This document shows, piece by piece, positions 12,898 through 20,190 of a DNA stretch of 34,967 nt; position 1 is the stretch's first letter; each line of letters starts with the position of its first letter. The notes beneath the pieces are model-generated. The model did not search any database, was not told the DNA's origin, and saw only the letters and a list, made by a program, of their open reading frames with translations. Location: positions 1-34,967 of the IMG/VR virus record IMGVR_UViG_3300010334_000014. The stretch is one strand, 5' to 3'. The translations under genes and the position numbers were made by a program. The stretch comes from a virus.

Positions 12898-13227
12898 TTA
12901 AGTGTTATATAAATTTAATGCTTTATTGCGAAGCTTACTACAAATACGTTGATATACGTCCGCCTTGCTTTTATAATAGTGGTAATTTTGATCCCCTTCT
13001 CTAAAATTGAGCCATTTATTGGCGGACTCATTAGCTAGAATATTTTCCGCTAAGTTTGATCCGCTATAGTGATCTTTAAACCCGTTTAGATTGTAATGAG
13101 CGATAAACCCCGAAGCAAGATAGATATATTTATAACCCGTCCCGTTAAGCTTCTCTATATCGTCGCATGCTCTCACAATGTTATTGACTATTAGTGTTTT
13201 CTGTTTTTCTGTTATGGCTTCGATCAT
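12898..13227 (-). CDS. Hypothetical early protein (109 aa)
   Basis: MIEAITEKQKTLIVNNIVRA then CDDIEKLNGTGYKYIYLASG, FIAHYNLNGFKDHYSGSNLA and a Tyr- and Lys-rich end. Mostly helical by eye. AAGGGGTC lies before the ATG. No family recognised. Confidence 0.75.
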   Translation of the reverse strand: MIEAITEKQKTLIVNNIVRACDDIEKLNGTGYKYIYLASGFIAHYNLNGFKDHYSGSNLAENILANESANKWLNFREGDQNYHYYKSKADVYQRICSKLRNKALNLYNT

Positions 13228-13241
13228 GATAGACCCCTTGA

Positions 13242-14015
13242 TTAGTTTACAACGTTAAGATTAAAAACCGGTGCAACGTGATCCACTACAAACCCCGTTT
13301 GATCCTTTTTTGCTTTACCCTTAGCGTACAATGCGACAATGATATTACCGGCTTCAATATGACGGATATCTGTATTATCACCTGATACGCAATTCAAACC
13401 TAAGAATTTTGCAGGGATAGTTTTTTCTGATCTAAAAACTACAGCAATTCTCATTTTATTTTGCATTGCAATTTTTACGTATTTTTGATAAGGTAAAACA
13501 CCGCTATAGCTAAAAGTAAGATCATAATTTTTAGGTAGATCTACTCTATTCGCACGTTTTGTATAATCATAAAATTGTATTTCAGGAAAAACACTCATGA
13601 TATTTTTGTATTCTATCCCGTTAACTGTTAACGGTACGTTTTCCCATACTATATCGCTTGTGCCATTTAAGCGAACTAATGGAATAAACCCTTTTTTTGC
13701 AGCACGTGCGATAAGCTTTTTAATATCTAGCACAATGTTATGCATGAATAATTCTCTATGCTCAAAATATAGTTTTGCTTTATTGATACGTGCCAATTGA
13801 ATGCTGGAATATACACCGCCTAAGCCAGCCGTATTTAAGCAAGCTTCACCGCATTGTGCAATTGCTTCCATTCCACAAGTGTTATAACCGCTTAAGTTTG
13901 CCGGTGCCATGTATAAGATCCCGGTGAGATAACCTTCAGATTGACCCTTAACAGTTTTGGCATTAGTGTCGATAGAGATTAATGGAATACGTTTTAATTT
14001 GATAGTGTTAAGCAT
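13242..14015 (-). CDS. DUF7227-like (GP88-type) phage protein, Cys-containing
   Basis: 257 residues from ATG 14015, chosen because AAGGATCTACC lies immediately upstream. The region YMAPANLSGYNTCGMEAIAQ and CGEACLNTAGLGG has three Cys residues in a C-x8-C-x3-C pattern. Further on come RLNGTSDIVWENV and the repeated Tyr/Phe-rich stretch FYDYTKRA. This pattern (N/G-rich Cys cluster, then R-L-N-G-T-S-D) occurs in a phage family I recall as DUF7227 or gene product 88. Its function is unknown; the clustered cysteines suggest a metal or iron-sulphur site. It is the first sizeable early gene of the leftward arm. Confidence 0.75.
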   Translation of the reverse strand: MLNTIKLKRIPLISIDTNAKTVKGQSEGYLTGILYMAPANLSGYNTCGMEAIAQCGEACLNTAGLGGVYSSIQLARINKAKLYFEHRELFMHNIVLDIKKLIARAAKKGFIPLVRLNGTSDIVWENVPLTVNGIEYKNIMSVFPEIQFYDYTKRANRVDLPKNYDLTFSYSGVLPYQKYVKIAMQNKMRIAVVFRSEKTIPAKFLGLNCVSGDNTDIRHIEAGNIIVALYAKGKAKKDQTGFVVDHVAPVFNLNVVN

Positions 14016-14025
14016 GGTAGATCCT

Positions 14026-14118
14026 TTATAGGTATACAACGATATAGATAACAGTTACAACGATAGAGTACAACGTGAAGCCGGTTAGAATGAAGCTTTT
14101 TACTTGATTAGATAACAT
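14026..14118 (-). CDS. 30-aa membrane micro-protein, first gene of the leftward arm
   Basis: MLSNQVKSFILTGFTLYSIV, then VTVIYIVVYL: nearly the whole chain is one membrane span. AAGGATATAAA directly before the ATG is a good ribosome site, and the stop is ten bases upstream of the next gene. First-transcribed small membrane peptides in phages often modify the host envelope or exclude rivals, but nothing here identifies its role. Confidence 0.65.
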   Translation of the reverse strand: MLSNQVKSFILTGFTLYSIVVTVIYIVVYL

Positions 14119-14780
14119 TTTATATCCTTTATTGTTTAAGTACGTAACACTATTTTAGGGCATTTCAAGTATAAATCTATAGGTGTTTACCCTTAGTTTT
14201 ACAAATAAATTACACAATGCAATTGCTTAATGCTTACAGTATTTAACGGTACAATTCAGGGAATGTATACTAGGATAAACCCTTAGTCTATAAAGTATCT
14301 CATATTGTGAAATATTGTCGATACCTTGTAAGTACTCTATATTTCCCTATGCTTTATTGTCCTATATAGGTACCTTCAGTGACTCATATGCTTATCCCTT
14401 TGGAGCACCTTCAAAGCACCTTGTAAGTGAATACTTACTAACTTAGACTCTGAAGTGAGCACTTACAAACTTAGACGGGGGGCTGGGTGAGCTTCACAGT
14501 ATTCTTTAACGGAACCCACAGAGATTCCTAAAAAGAAAAAACAAGCAATAGCTCTAAAGTAACGAAAAAGCAAGATAAAGTGCCTCTAACGTAACAAATA
14601 AGTTATGTTTAAGAATCAACGACTTAGTAACGACTGTGTCCCTATTAAATGTGCCTAAAAAAGTAGCAGATAAGTGTATGTCGGAGATGCCCACCCGAAG
14701 GGCTGTCTAAGATGTCCTAGGTGTGCTCCCCGAAGGGGCTAAGACAACACAAGAGACTGTAAATAAATCTTACAAAGGTA
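14119..14780. other. Non-coding divergent control region (possible origin)
   Basis: No convincing gene on either strand. It holds two ACTAAGGGT elements on the minus strand (near 14189-14198 and 14279-14287), a weak minus-strand promoter candidate (TCGACA 14321-14316, 16-base spacer, GATACT 14299-14294), GCACCTT direct repeats (14405, 14416), a tandem pair of dyads (14425-14476) and two CCCGAAGGG-type hairpins (14689-14703, 14728-14738). It lies between the divergent arms, the usual place for early promoters, and may also contain an origin of replication. Confidence 0.7.
14425..14476. repeat. Two tandem 24-bp repeats, each with a dyad
   Basis: Copies at 14425-14448 and 14453-14476 (28-bp period) share AAGTGARYACTTAC followed by WAACTTAGAC. 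In the first, GTAAGT and ACTTAC form a 6-bp inverted repeat; in the second, AAGTG and CACTT do. Likely a protein-binding site or origin iterons. Confidence 0.6.
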
Positions 14781-14809
14781 TTGACAAAGAGACAAAGAAG
14801 TGTTATAAT
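14781..14809 (+). promoter_or_regulatory. Consensus sigma70 promoter for the rightward arm
   Basis: TTGACA (14781-14786), exactly 17 bases, TATAAT (14804-14809): a perfect match to consensus. It is followed by AAGGAG and a 15-codon open frame (TTG 14827 to TAA 14874), then the leader module and the small terminase gene at 15015. It probably drives the packaging and portal genes. Confidence 0.92.
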
Positions 14810-14838
14810 AGTATCTAAGGAGAATCTTGTCAGTTAAA

Positions 14839-14979
14839 ACACTAAGGATGTTTTACTTAGATGAAAAGCACTAAGGGTGTTTTATCTTATTTTGTTATAA
14901 CTAACTAAGTTAAACAACTTAAGTAAAACAACTAATAAAGAAATACTCCTATAAGTTAACTTTAAAGTATAGTAGGGCT
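14839..14979 (+). promoter_or_regulatory. Leader module related to the one before the primase block
   Basis: Carries ACACTAAGGATGTTTT (14839), a second copy GCACTAAGGGTGTTTT (14868), TTGTTATAACTA (14892) and AAGTATAGTAGGGCT (14965-14979). The same elements in the same order occur on the minus strand at 10962-10882. Here the 32-aa micro-gene frame is closed by early stops, leaving only the MF[FY]L start. It may be an operator or RNA control element, a second phage-specific promoter, or a decayed duplicate. Confidence 0.6.
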
Positions 14980-15014
14980 GTCTAAAAAAGACAATAACCT
15001 GAGAGAACAAACAA

Positions 15015-15389
15015 TTGAATGATGTTGTCGTAAAACCTAAAGCAAAGATGGGTCGTCCTCGTAAAGAGGATTTGAAGAAAGCTAAACTACCAATGGGTCG
15101 TCCTAAAAACGATACCGGTCGCTTAGCTGAATTTAAACAAAGACTCTTAGGAACATCAGGTAGTGCTGTCATCGAAAAGATTATCCAGATAGGTCAGAAC
15201 GATGACCATCCCGGACAGATGGCTGCATTGAAGATGGCAATGGATAGAATCCTACCGTTGTCAATGTTTGAGAAAGATGCTAAAGGTCAACGCAATGCCA
15301 TTCAGATTAACATCACTGGTATTGGTGAAGCTAAGATTGAGACTGCTTCTGACTATGTTGATGAAGTAGTGGATGAAGATGAAGCTTGA
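15015..15389 (+). CDS. Putative small terminase subunit (124 aa)
   Basis: The gene lies directly before the large terminase and overlaps it by 17 bases. The N-terminus has two AT-hook-like GRPRK/GRPK segments (MGRPRKEDLKKAKLPMGRPK), followed by a helical region (GSAVIEKIIQIGQNDDHPGQ, MAALKMAMDRILPLS) and an acidic tail (EVVDEDEA). This layout is common for DNA-recognising small terminases in podoviruses of this type. The start is TTG at 15015 (GAGAGAAC upstream); the first in-frame ATG, at 15048, would remove 11 residues. Assignment rests on position and basic motif more than on a clear family match. Confidence 0.75.
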   Translation: MNDVVVKPKAKMGRPRKEDLKKAKLPMGRPKNDTGRLAEFKQRLLGTSGSAVIEKIIQIGQNDDHPGQMAALKMAMDRILPLSMFEKDAKGQRNAIQINITGIGEAKIETASDYVDEVVDEDEA

Positions 15390-16632
15390 CTTTGAACTAC
15401 TGCCTTGGCAGCAAGAGGTCTACAAAGACCCTACAAGATTTAAGGTAATTGTTGCTGGTCGTCGCTGTGGTAAGTCAAGATTGTCTGCCATTAGTTTGAT
15501 TGTCGAAGGACTAAAGTGTCCTAAAGGCTCAGCAGTAATGTATGTAGCTCCTACACAAGGGCAAGCAAGACAGATTATTTGGGATGTCCTCATGGACTTA
15601 GGAAGAGATGTAATTCAGTCTTCCCACGTGAACAACATGGACATCACCTTAGTAAATGGTGCAAAGATTTACGTCAGAGGTTCTGACCGTCCAGATACCC
15701 TTCGTGGTGTCAGTTTGACATATTTAGTCTTGGACGAGGTAGCTGACATTAAGAGTGAAACTTGGGAGAAGGTCTTACGTGCTTCTCTTTCTGATAAAAA
15801 AGGTTCTGCCCTGTTTATCGGTACTCCTAAAGGACGTAACTGGTTTTACGATATGTACAATATCGGTCTTGAAGAAGAAGACAAAGATTGGAAGTCTTGG
15901 CATTTCACCACCAAGGATAATCCTTTGATTGATCCTGATGAGATTGAAGGTGCAAGAAAGAGTTTAAGTTCTTTTGCATTCAAACAAGAATACGAGGCAT
16001 CCTTTGATAATGCAGGTACTGACGTATTTAAGGAAGCTTGGCTCAAATACGGAGAAGAGCCGTCATATGGGTCTTACTACATTGCAATCGATTTGGCTGG
16101 ATTTGAGAACATCAATAATTCGGCAGAGCGTAAGAAACGTCTTGATAAAACCGCTATTGCTGTGGTTAAGGTTGATGAAGAAGGTGAATGGTTTGTTCAC
16201 AAGATTGAAACTGGTCGTTGGGATATTCAAGACACCGCCAGACGCATCCTAAAGAACATAGCTGAGTTTAAACCTTTGGCTGTAGGGATAGAGCGAGGAA
16301 GTCTTAAGAACGCTGTGTTGCCCTATTTAAGCGATTTGATGAGGTCTAATAATGTGTACTGTCATATTCAAGACTTGACACACGGTAATAAGAAAAAGAC
16401 TGAACGTGTTATCTGGGCTTTACAAGGACGATTCGAGCATGGTAAGGTTGTCCTAAACGAAGATGAGGACTGGGCTGATTTTAAAGATGAGTTCTTGATG
16501 TTCCCTACACCACAAGTGCATGATGACTTGATTGATGCTTTAAGCTACATTGACCAACTAGCGGTTACATCTTATTTTGCAGATGATGACTCCGATGAAT
16601 ACGAACCTTTGGATATGATAAGTGGATACTAA
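15373..16632 (+). CDS. Terminase large subunit (packaging ATPase-nuclease)
   Basis: It pumps DNA into the prohead and cuts concatemers. The ATPase domain has Walker A VAGRRCGKS (27-35), Walker B LTYLVLDE (115-122) and a coupling motif FIGTPKGRNWF (148-158). The C-terminal RNase H-like nuclease shows IAIDLAG (D240), GIERG (E307) and HDDLIDAL (D384, D385). Length 419 aa is typical of the Terminase_6-like group. It starts within the end of the small subunit gene (ATG 15373; an ATG two codons later is possible). The next gene overlaps its last 11 bases. Confidence 0.96.
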   Translation: MKMKLDFELLPWQQEVYKDPTRFKVIVAGRRCGKSRLSAISLIVEGLKCPKGSAVMYVAPTQGQARQIIWDVLMDLGRDVIQSSHVNNMDITLVNGAKIYVRGSDRPDTLRGVSLTYLVLDEVADIKSETWEKVLRASLSDKKGSALFIGTPKGRNWFYDMYNIGLEEEDKDWKSWHFTTKDNPLIDPDEIEGARKSLSSFAFKQEYEASFDNAGTDVFKEAWLKYGEEPSYGSYYIAIDLAGFENINNSAERKKRLDKTAIAVVKVDEEGEWFVHKIETGRWDIQDTARRILKNIAEFKPLAVGIERGSLKNAVLPYLSDLMRSNNVYCHIQDLTHGNKKKTERVIWALQGRFEHGKVVLNEDEDWADFKDEFLMFPTPQVHDDLIDALSYIDQLAVTSYFADDDSDEYEPLDMISGY

Positions 16633-17071
16633 TAGTTTTGATTTAACAAAGTTTGAAGGTTTAAATTCAAATAATAAAAATTTATCTGTATCTTCTCTTC
16701 CTTTAAATTTTGATGCTCTTCAAAAAGTAGGAGCATTTAGAGTTACTCACCAAGGTTTAGAAGGCGATAAATATAATCCTGATCCAACTGCTGGTTTTTC
16801 CCTAGTCTCTAAATATAATGATTTAATAGGCGGAGATAAAGGAACAGTTAATTGGAAAGATAATCCACAGGCATATGATGTAGTTAGAAATATGTTTATG
16901 CAGACTCCAGAAAATATTGGAGCACACAAGTATATGCAAATTGTTGAGTCTGCTAGACAACTAGGTTTGAAAGACTCAGATATTTTTCTAACACCTCAAG
17001 CACCGACAGCATCTTTGCAATATCAAGATCCTTTTAAAAGCACAATAGATCAAGGACTATATGGACAATAG
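16622..17071 (+). CDS. Hypothetical protein with DPFKST C-terminal motif (149 aa)
   Basis: Begins at a GTG overlapping the terminase end. MDTNSFDLTKFEGLNSNNKN, then RVTHQGLEGDKYNPDPTAGF and KYNDLIGGDKGTVNWKDNPQ suggest a surface-exposed, Asn- and Gly-rich protein. The DNA looks more AT-rich than the genes on either side. The C-terminus YQDPFKSTIDQGLYGQ shares DPFKST with the C-terminus of the next gene, although the DNA differs. No family recognised; the position between terminase and portal suggests a packaging or head role. Confidence 0.78.
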   Translation: MDTNSFDLTKFEGLNSNNKNLSVSSLPLNFDALQKVGAFRVTHQGLEGDKYNPDPTAGFSLVSKYNDLIGGDKGTVNWKDNPQAYDVVRNMFMQTPENIGAHKYMQIVESARQLGLKDSDIFLTPQAPTASLQYQDPFKSTIDQGLYGQ

Positions 17072-17537
17072 ATTACTAGATGGGTGTCCTTTACCCCTAC
17101 AAAGCAATAAACTTAATATTAAAAACCATCTTAAAGCAATTGAAGAAGCTGCTTTAGGACCTGCGAATCCGCTAGAGAGAAACGATGAATTTTGGAACAA
17201 GAAAGCGACTATCTGGGGTATCTCGGAAGGTGATGCTCGTGGTCGTCTGTGTAACAATTGCGAGTACTATTTTGATAATGAGCAAATCAGAGATTGTGTC
17301 GCAAACGGTCCTGCAAACGATCTCAAAGCTTCAGCACTACCGTTAACACCTGCTTGGGCTGACATTGAAGCACACCCAGTAGGTTACTGCACTATGTGGG
17401 ACATTACTTGTTCTCCTATCCGCACCTGCGATGAACAAGAGATATTTGAACGTCCTCTTGTCGAGGAAGATACAACTTCGGAAACTAATCCTATCTTAGC
17501 ATACACAGACCCCTTCAAATCAACATTGGAAGACTAA
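17061..17537 (+). CDS. Cys-rich phage protein of unknown function (158 aa)
   Basis: Seven cysteines: C9, C64, C67, C79, C110, C117, C123. The patterns RLCNNCEYYFDNEQIRDC and GYCTMWDITCSPIRTC look like metal or iron-sulphur ligands, and similar Cys-clustered proteins sit before portal genes in related podoviruses. It ends in AYTDPFKSTLED, the same C-terminal tag as the upstream gene. AAGGAC supports the start at 17061, and the gene overlaps its upstream neighbour by 11 bases. Only three bases separate it from portal. Confidence 0.82.
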   Translation: MDNRLLDGCPLPLQSNKLNIKNHLKAIEEAALGPANPLERNDEFWNKKATIWGISEGDARGRLCNNCEYYFDNEQIRDCVANGPANDLKASALPLTPAWADIEAHPVGYCTMWDITCSPIRTCDEQEIFERPLVEEDTTSETNPILAYTDPFKSTLED

Positions 17538-17540
17538 TAC

Positions 17541-19535
17541 ATGAGTGATCCGTTAATCGACGAAAATATCGATAAGAGTGAATTTGTAGACGAAACAGAT
17601 GCTGACAAAGAGTTAGTTGGTTTTGTTCTTGACCACTGTAATGAGTGGAGAGACCATCGTGATGTTAACTTCGTCATCTACTGGCAAGAGTATGAGCGTC
17701 TGTTCCGTGGTATCTGGGATCCAGCAGACAAGACTCGTGACTCTGAGCGTTCACAGTTGGTTACTCCAGCTATGGCTCAAGCAGTTGAGTCTAAACAAGC
17801 TGAGATTTCTGAAGCTATCTTTGGTCGTGGTGAGTGGTTTGACATTGAAGATGATATCAACGATACTGATAAATCAGACATCCAGTTAGTACGTCGTCAG
17901 ATGCACGAAGATTTCCGTCGTAGCCGAATTAAGAAATCTATTGATAATATTATTCTCCTTGGTGAGATGTATGGTACAGGTATTGGTGAGATTGTTATTG
18001 AAGAACAAACCATCCTAGCACCTGCTACTCAGCCTATCCCCGGAGCTAATATTGCTGCTATTGGGACAATGGAGAAGACGCAGTTCATGGTTGGCTTGAA
18101 TGCTATCAACCCACGCAACTTCCTCATTGATCCTAATGCCGAGACTGTAGATGAGTCTTTAGGTGTTGCTATTGAAGAATATATGTCTTACTACACAATC
18201 GTACAAGGTATCGAAAAAGGTATCTATCGTAAGGTTGATGTAGTTCCTAGCTATCGTTCGACTAAGCTAGAAGCTGTACAAGAACAGGTTATCTCTCGTT
18301 CAGATAAAGTTCCTGTAATTCGCTACTATGGTTTGATTCCACGCTCAATGCTAAATGGCTTGGAAAAAACAGAAAATCCAGCAATGGAACTCTTCCCAGA
18401 AGATAGTGCTGGTGATGAGTATTCTGACATGGTTGAGGCTGTAGTTGTTATTGCTGACAACCAGTATCTACTTAAAGCAGAAGAGTCTCCTTACATGATG
18501 AAGGATCGTCCTGTGGTTGCTTATCAGGCTGATTCAATGCCGGGTCGCTTCTGGGGTCGTGGTACGATTGAGAAGGGCTACAATATGCAAAAAGCCCTTG
18601 ATGCACAGATTCGTAGCCACTTAGACAGCCTTGCACTGACGACTGCTCCAATGATGGCTATGGACGCTACCCGTCTGCCACGTGGTGCTAAGTATGAAGT
18701 ACGTCCGGGTAAGAACTTCTTGGTTAATGGCAATCCTGCTGAAATCATGATGCCATTCAAGTTTGGTTCTACTGATAATGGTAATATGCAGACTGCTACA
18801 GCCTTCCAGCAGATGCTTTTAGCTGCTACAGGTACTCTAGATAGCTCTTCTATGCCTAACTCAGTAGCTGGTGGCGAAGCTTCTGGTGCTGGTTTATCGA
18901 TGGCTCTGTCTGGTTTGATGAAGAAGAACAAGCGTGCCTTGATTAACTTCCAAGAAGACTTCCTGATTCCATTCATTGAACGTGCTGCATGGAGATTTAT
19001 GCAGTTCGACCCTGAGCGTTATCCAGTTAAAGACTTCAAATTCATGCCTGTTTCGACCATGGGAATGGTTGCTAGAGAGTACGAACAGCAGCAAATGGTT
19101 GGTTTAATGCAGACTCTTGGACCTAATAGCCCAATTACCCCTGTATTGCTCCAAGGTATTGTACAAGCTAGTTCACTTTCTAACCGTGAAGACATTATTT
19201 CACAGTTACAGAAGATGTCACAGCCTGATCCACAAGCTCAACAACGTGCAATGCAAGAAGATCAGCTTAAAAATGGTCTAGTTGAGGCTCAAATCAACTA
19301 CTACAACTCACAAGCTGGTAAGAGTATGGCTGATGCTCAGAAAATTCAGGTTGAAACTCAGATTTTACCTCAAGAAGCTGAAGCTAAGATGATTGGTAAC
19401 ATCTCACGTGGTTCTAAAGACCCTTCTGACTTTGATAAGCGAGTTAAGGTAGCAGAATTGGCACTTAAGGAGCAAGATATTAAGTCCAATGAGCGTATTA
19501 GTGTTATGCAAATGCAACGGACTAAGTTAGTATAA
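17541..19535 (+). CDS. Portal protein
   Basis: The dodecameric ring at the capsid vertex through which DNA passes, 664 aa. The size, location after terminase and sequence features (early acidic region, WRDHRDVNFVIYWQEYERLF, TPAMAQAVESKQAEISEAIF, MYGTGIGEIVIEE, AINPRNFLIDPNAETVDES, RFWGRGTIEKGYNMQKALDA) fit portals of the P22/N4-like podovirus group. The C-terminal about 100 residues are Gln/Glu/Ala-rich and probably coiled-coil (EAQINYYNSQAGKSMADAQK). The start follows three bases after the Cys-rich gene. Confidence 0.92.
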   Translation: MSDPLIDENIDKSEFVDETDADKELVGFVLDHCNEWRDHRDVNFVIYWQEYERLFRGIWDPADKTRDSERSQLVTPAMAQAVESKQAEISEAIFGRGEWFDIEDDINDTDKSDIQLVRRQMHEDFRRSRIKKSIDNIILLGEMYGTGIGEIVIEEQTILAPATQPIPGANIAAIGTMEKTQFMVGLNAINPRNFLIDPNAETVDESLGVAIEEYMSYYTIVQGIEKGIYRKVDVVPSYRSTKLEAVQEQVISRSDKVPVIRYYGLIPRSMLNGLEKTENPAMELFPEDSAGDEYSDMVEAVVVIADNQYLLKAEESPYMMKDRPVVAYQADSMPGRFWGRGTIEKGYNMQKALDAQIRSHLDSLALTTAPMMAMDATRLPRGAKYEVRPGKNFLVNGNPAEIMMPFKFGSTDNGNMQTATAFQQMLLAATGTLDSSSMPNSVAGGEASGAGLSMALSGLMKKNKRALINFQEDFLIPFIERAAWRFMQFDPERYPVKDFKFMPVSTMGMVAREYEQQQMVGLMQTLGPNSPITPVLLQGIVQASSLSNREDIISQLQKMSQPDPQAQQRAMQEDQLKNGLVEAQINYYNSQAGKSMADAQKIQVETQILPQEAEAKMIGNISRGSKDPSDFDKRVKVAELALKEQDIKSNERISVMQMQRTKLV

Positions 19536-19555
19536 CAAAATAAGTTGCAAAGTAC

Positions 19556-19584
19556 TTGACAATTGGTTGAAATTGTGTTAAAAT
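19556..19584 (+). promoter_or_regulatory. Sigma70 promoter before the capsid block
   Basis: TTGACA (19556-19561), 17 bases, TAAAAT (19579-19584), with GTGT just before the -10. It lies in the about 100-base gap after portal and before the 84-aa gene, and would drive the scaffold and capsid genes. Confidence 0.88.
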
Positions 19585-19637
19585 AGTGGTATTGCAGAAA
19601 CTATAAACACATTTCTCCACTTGTTAAGGAAAAAGAA

Positions 19638-19892
19638 ATGAAAAAAGAATTACAGGACTATTACGAGAATAGATTCTCCATGATGGCTACACAAGGCTGG
19701 CGAGACCTCCTTGAAGACCTAGAAATCATGATTGAAGCAACAAATACACTAGCTGGTGTAGACACAGAGCAGCAACTGCATTTTAAAAAAGGTGAAATGT
19801 CAATCCTTAACTGGATCAAGAACCTTCGAGATGCTTCTGCCGAAGTCTACGACCAATTACAGCAAGAAGAGAAAGAATTAGAGTATGCCTAG
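19638..19892 (+). CDS. Small hypothetical protein (84 aa)
   Basis: MKKELQDYYENRFSMMATQG then WRDLLEDLEIMIEATNTLAG, QLHFKKGEMSILNWIKNLRD and an acidic end (QQEEKELEYA). Mostly helical, with AAGGAAAAAG before the ATG. A short helical gene at this position, before an FmdB-like gene and scaffold, is common in related phages. The role is unknown, possibly assembly. It overlaps the FmdB-like gene by 8 bases. Confidence 0.8.
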   Translation: MKKELQDYYENRFSMMATQGWRDLLEDLEIMIEATNTLAGVDTEQQLHFKKGEMSILNWIKNLRDASAEVYDQLQQEEKELEYA

Positions 19893-20130
19893 ACGTCTGT
19901 ATGAGTTTAAGTGTGCCAAAGATCATATCACTGAGCAGCTCGTCGATGAGACGATAAAGGTTTCTCAGTGCCGTGAGTGTGACGAGACAGCAACTCGTAT
20001 CATCTCCCCTACTGGGATCTATCTAGAACCCTTTAGTGGCAACCACGTCGGTGCTTATGACCGATGGACTAGGGTTAGAGCTGAGAAGCTCAAACAGGAG
20101 AAAAGACAAAATGCCGAACATGGTTCATAA
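19885..20130 (+). CDS. FmdB-like zinc-ribbon protein (81 aa)
   Basis: MPRRLYEFKCAKDHITEQLV followed by KVSQCRECDETATRIISPTG: a single zinc ribbon with ligands C10 and likely H14, then the CREC pair. Small FmdB-family regulatory-looking proteins are frequent in phage head operons. The tail after residue 50 (FSGNHVGAYDRWTRVRAEKL) is basic and polar. Function unknown. Confidence 0.82.
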   Translation: MPRRLYEFKCAKDHITEQLVDETIKVSQCRECDETATRIISPTGIYLEPFSGNHVGAYDRWTRVRAEKLKQEKRQNAEHGS

Positions 20131-20190
20131 GTGGTGATCGTTACCGCCGAACTATTTTAAAAACATCCTACAATCTTTACGACAGGAAAC

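Noticed and set aside
14425-14476. CRISPR-like array
   Set aside because: Only two copies with a 4-base gap; no cas genes and no spacer-length intervals.
14827-14874. 15-codon leader peptide after the 14781 promoter
   Set aside because: AAGGAG is only 4 bases from a TTG and the frame looks like a decayed copy of the 32-aa micro-gene start; kept only as part of the leader finding.
14119-15014. tRNA or other known structured RNA in the control region
   Set aside because: I looked for cloverleaf arms and the CCA-adjacent pattern and saw none; only short hairpins.
14882-15172. 96-codon minus-strand frame overlapping the small terminase start
   Set aside because: It covers the rightward leader and the basic N-terminus of a supported gene and has no good ribosome site.
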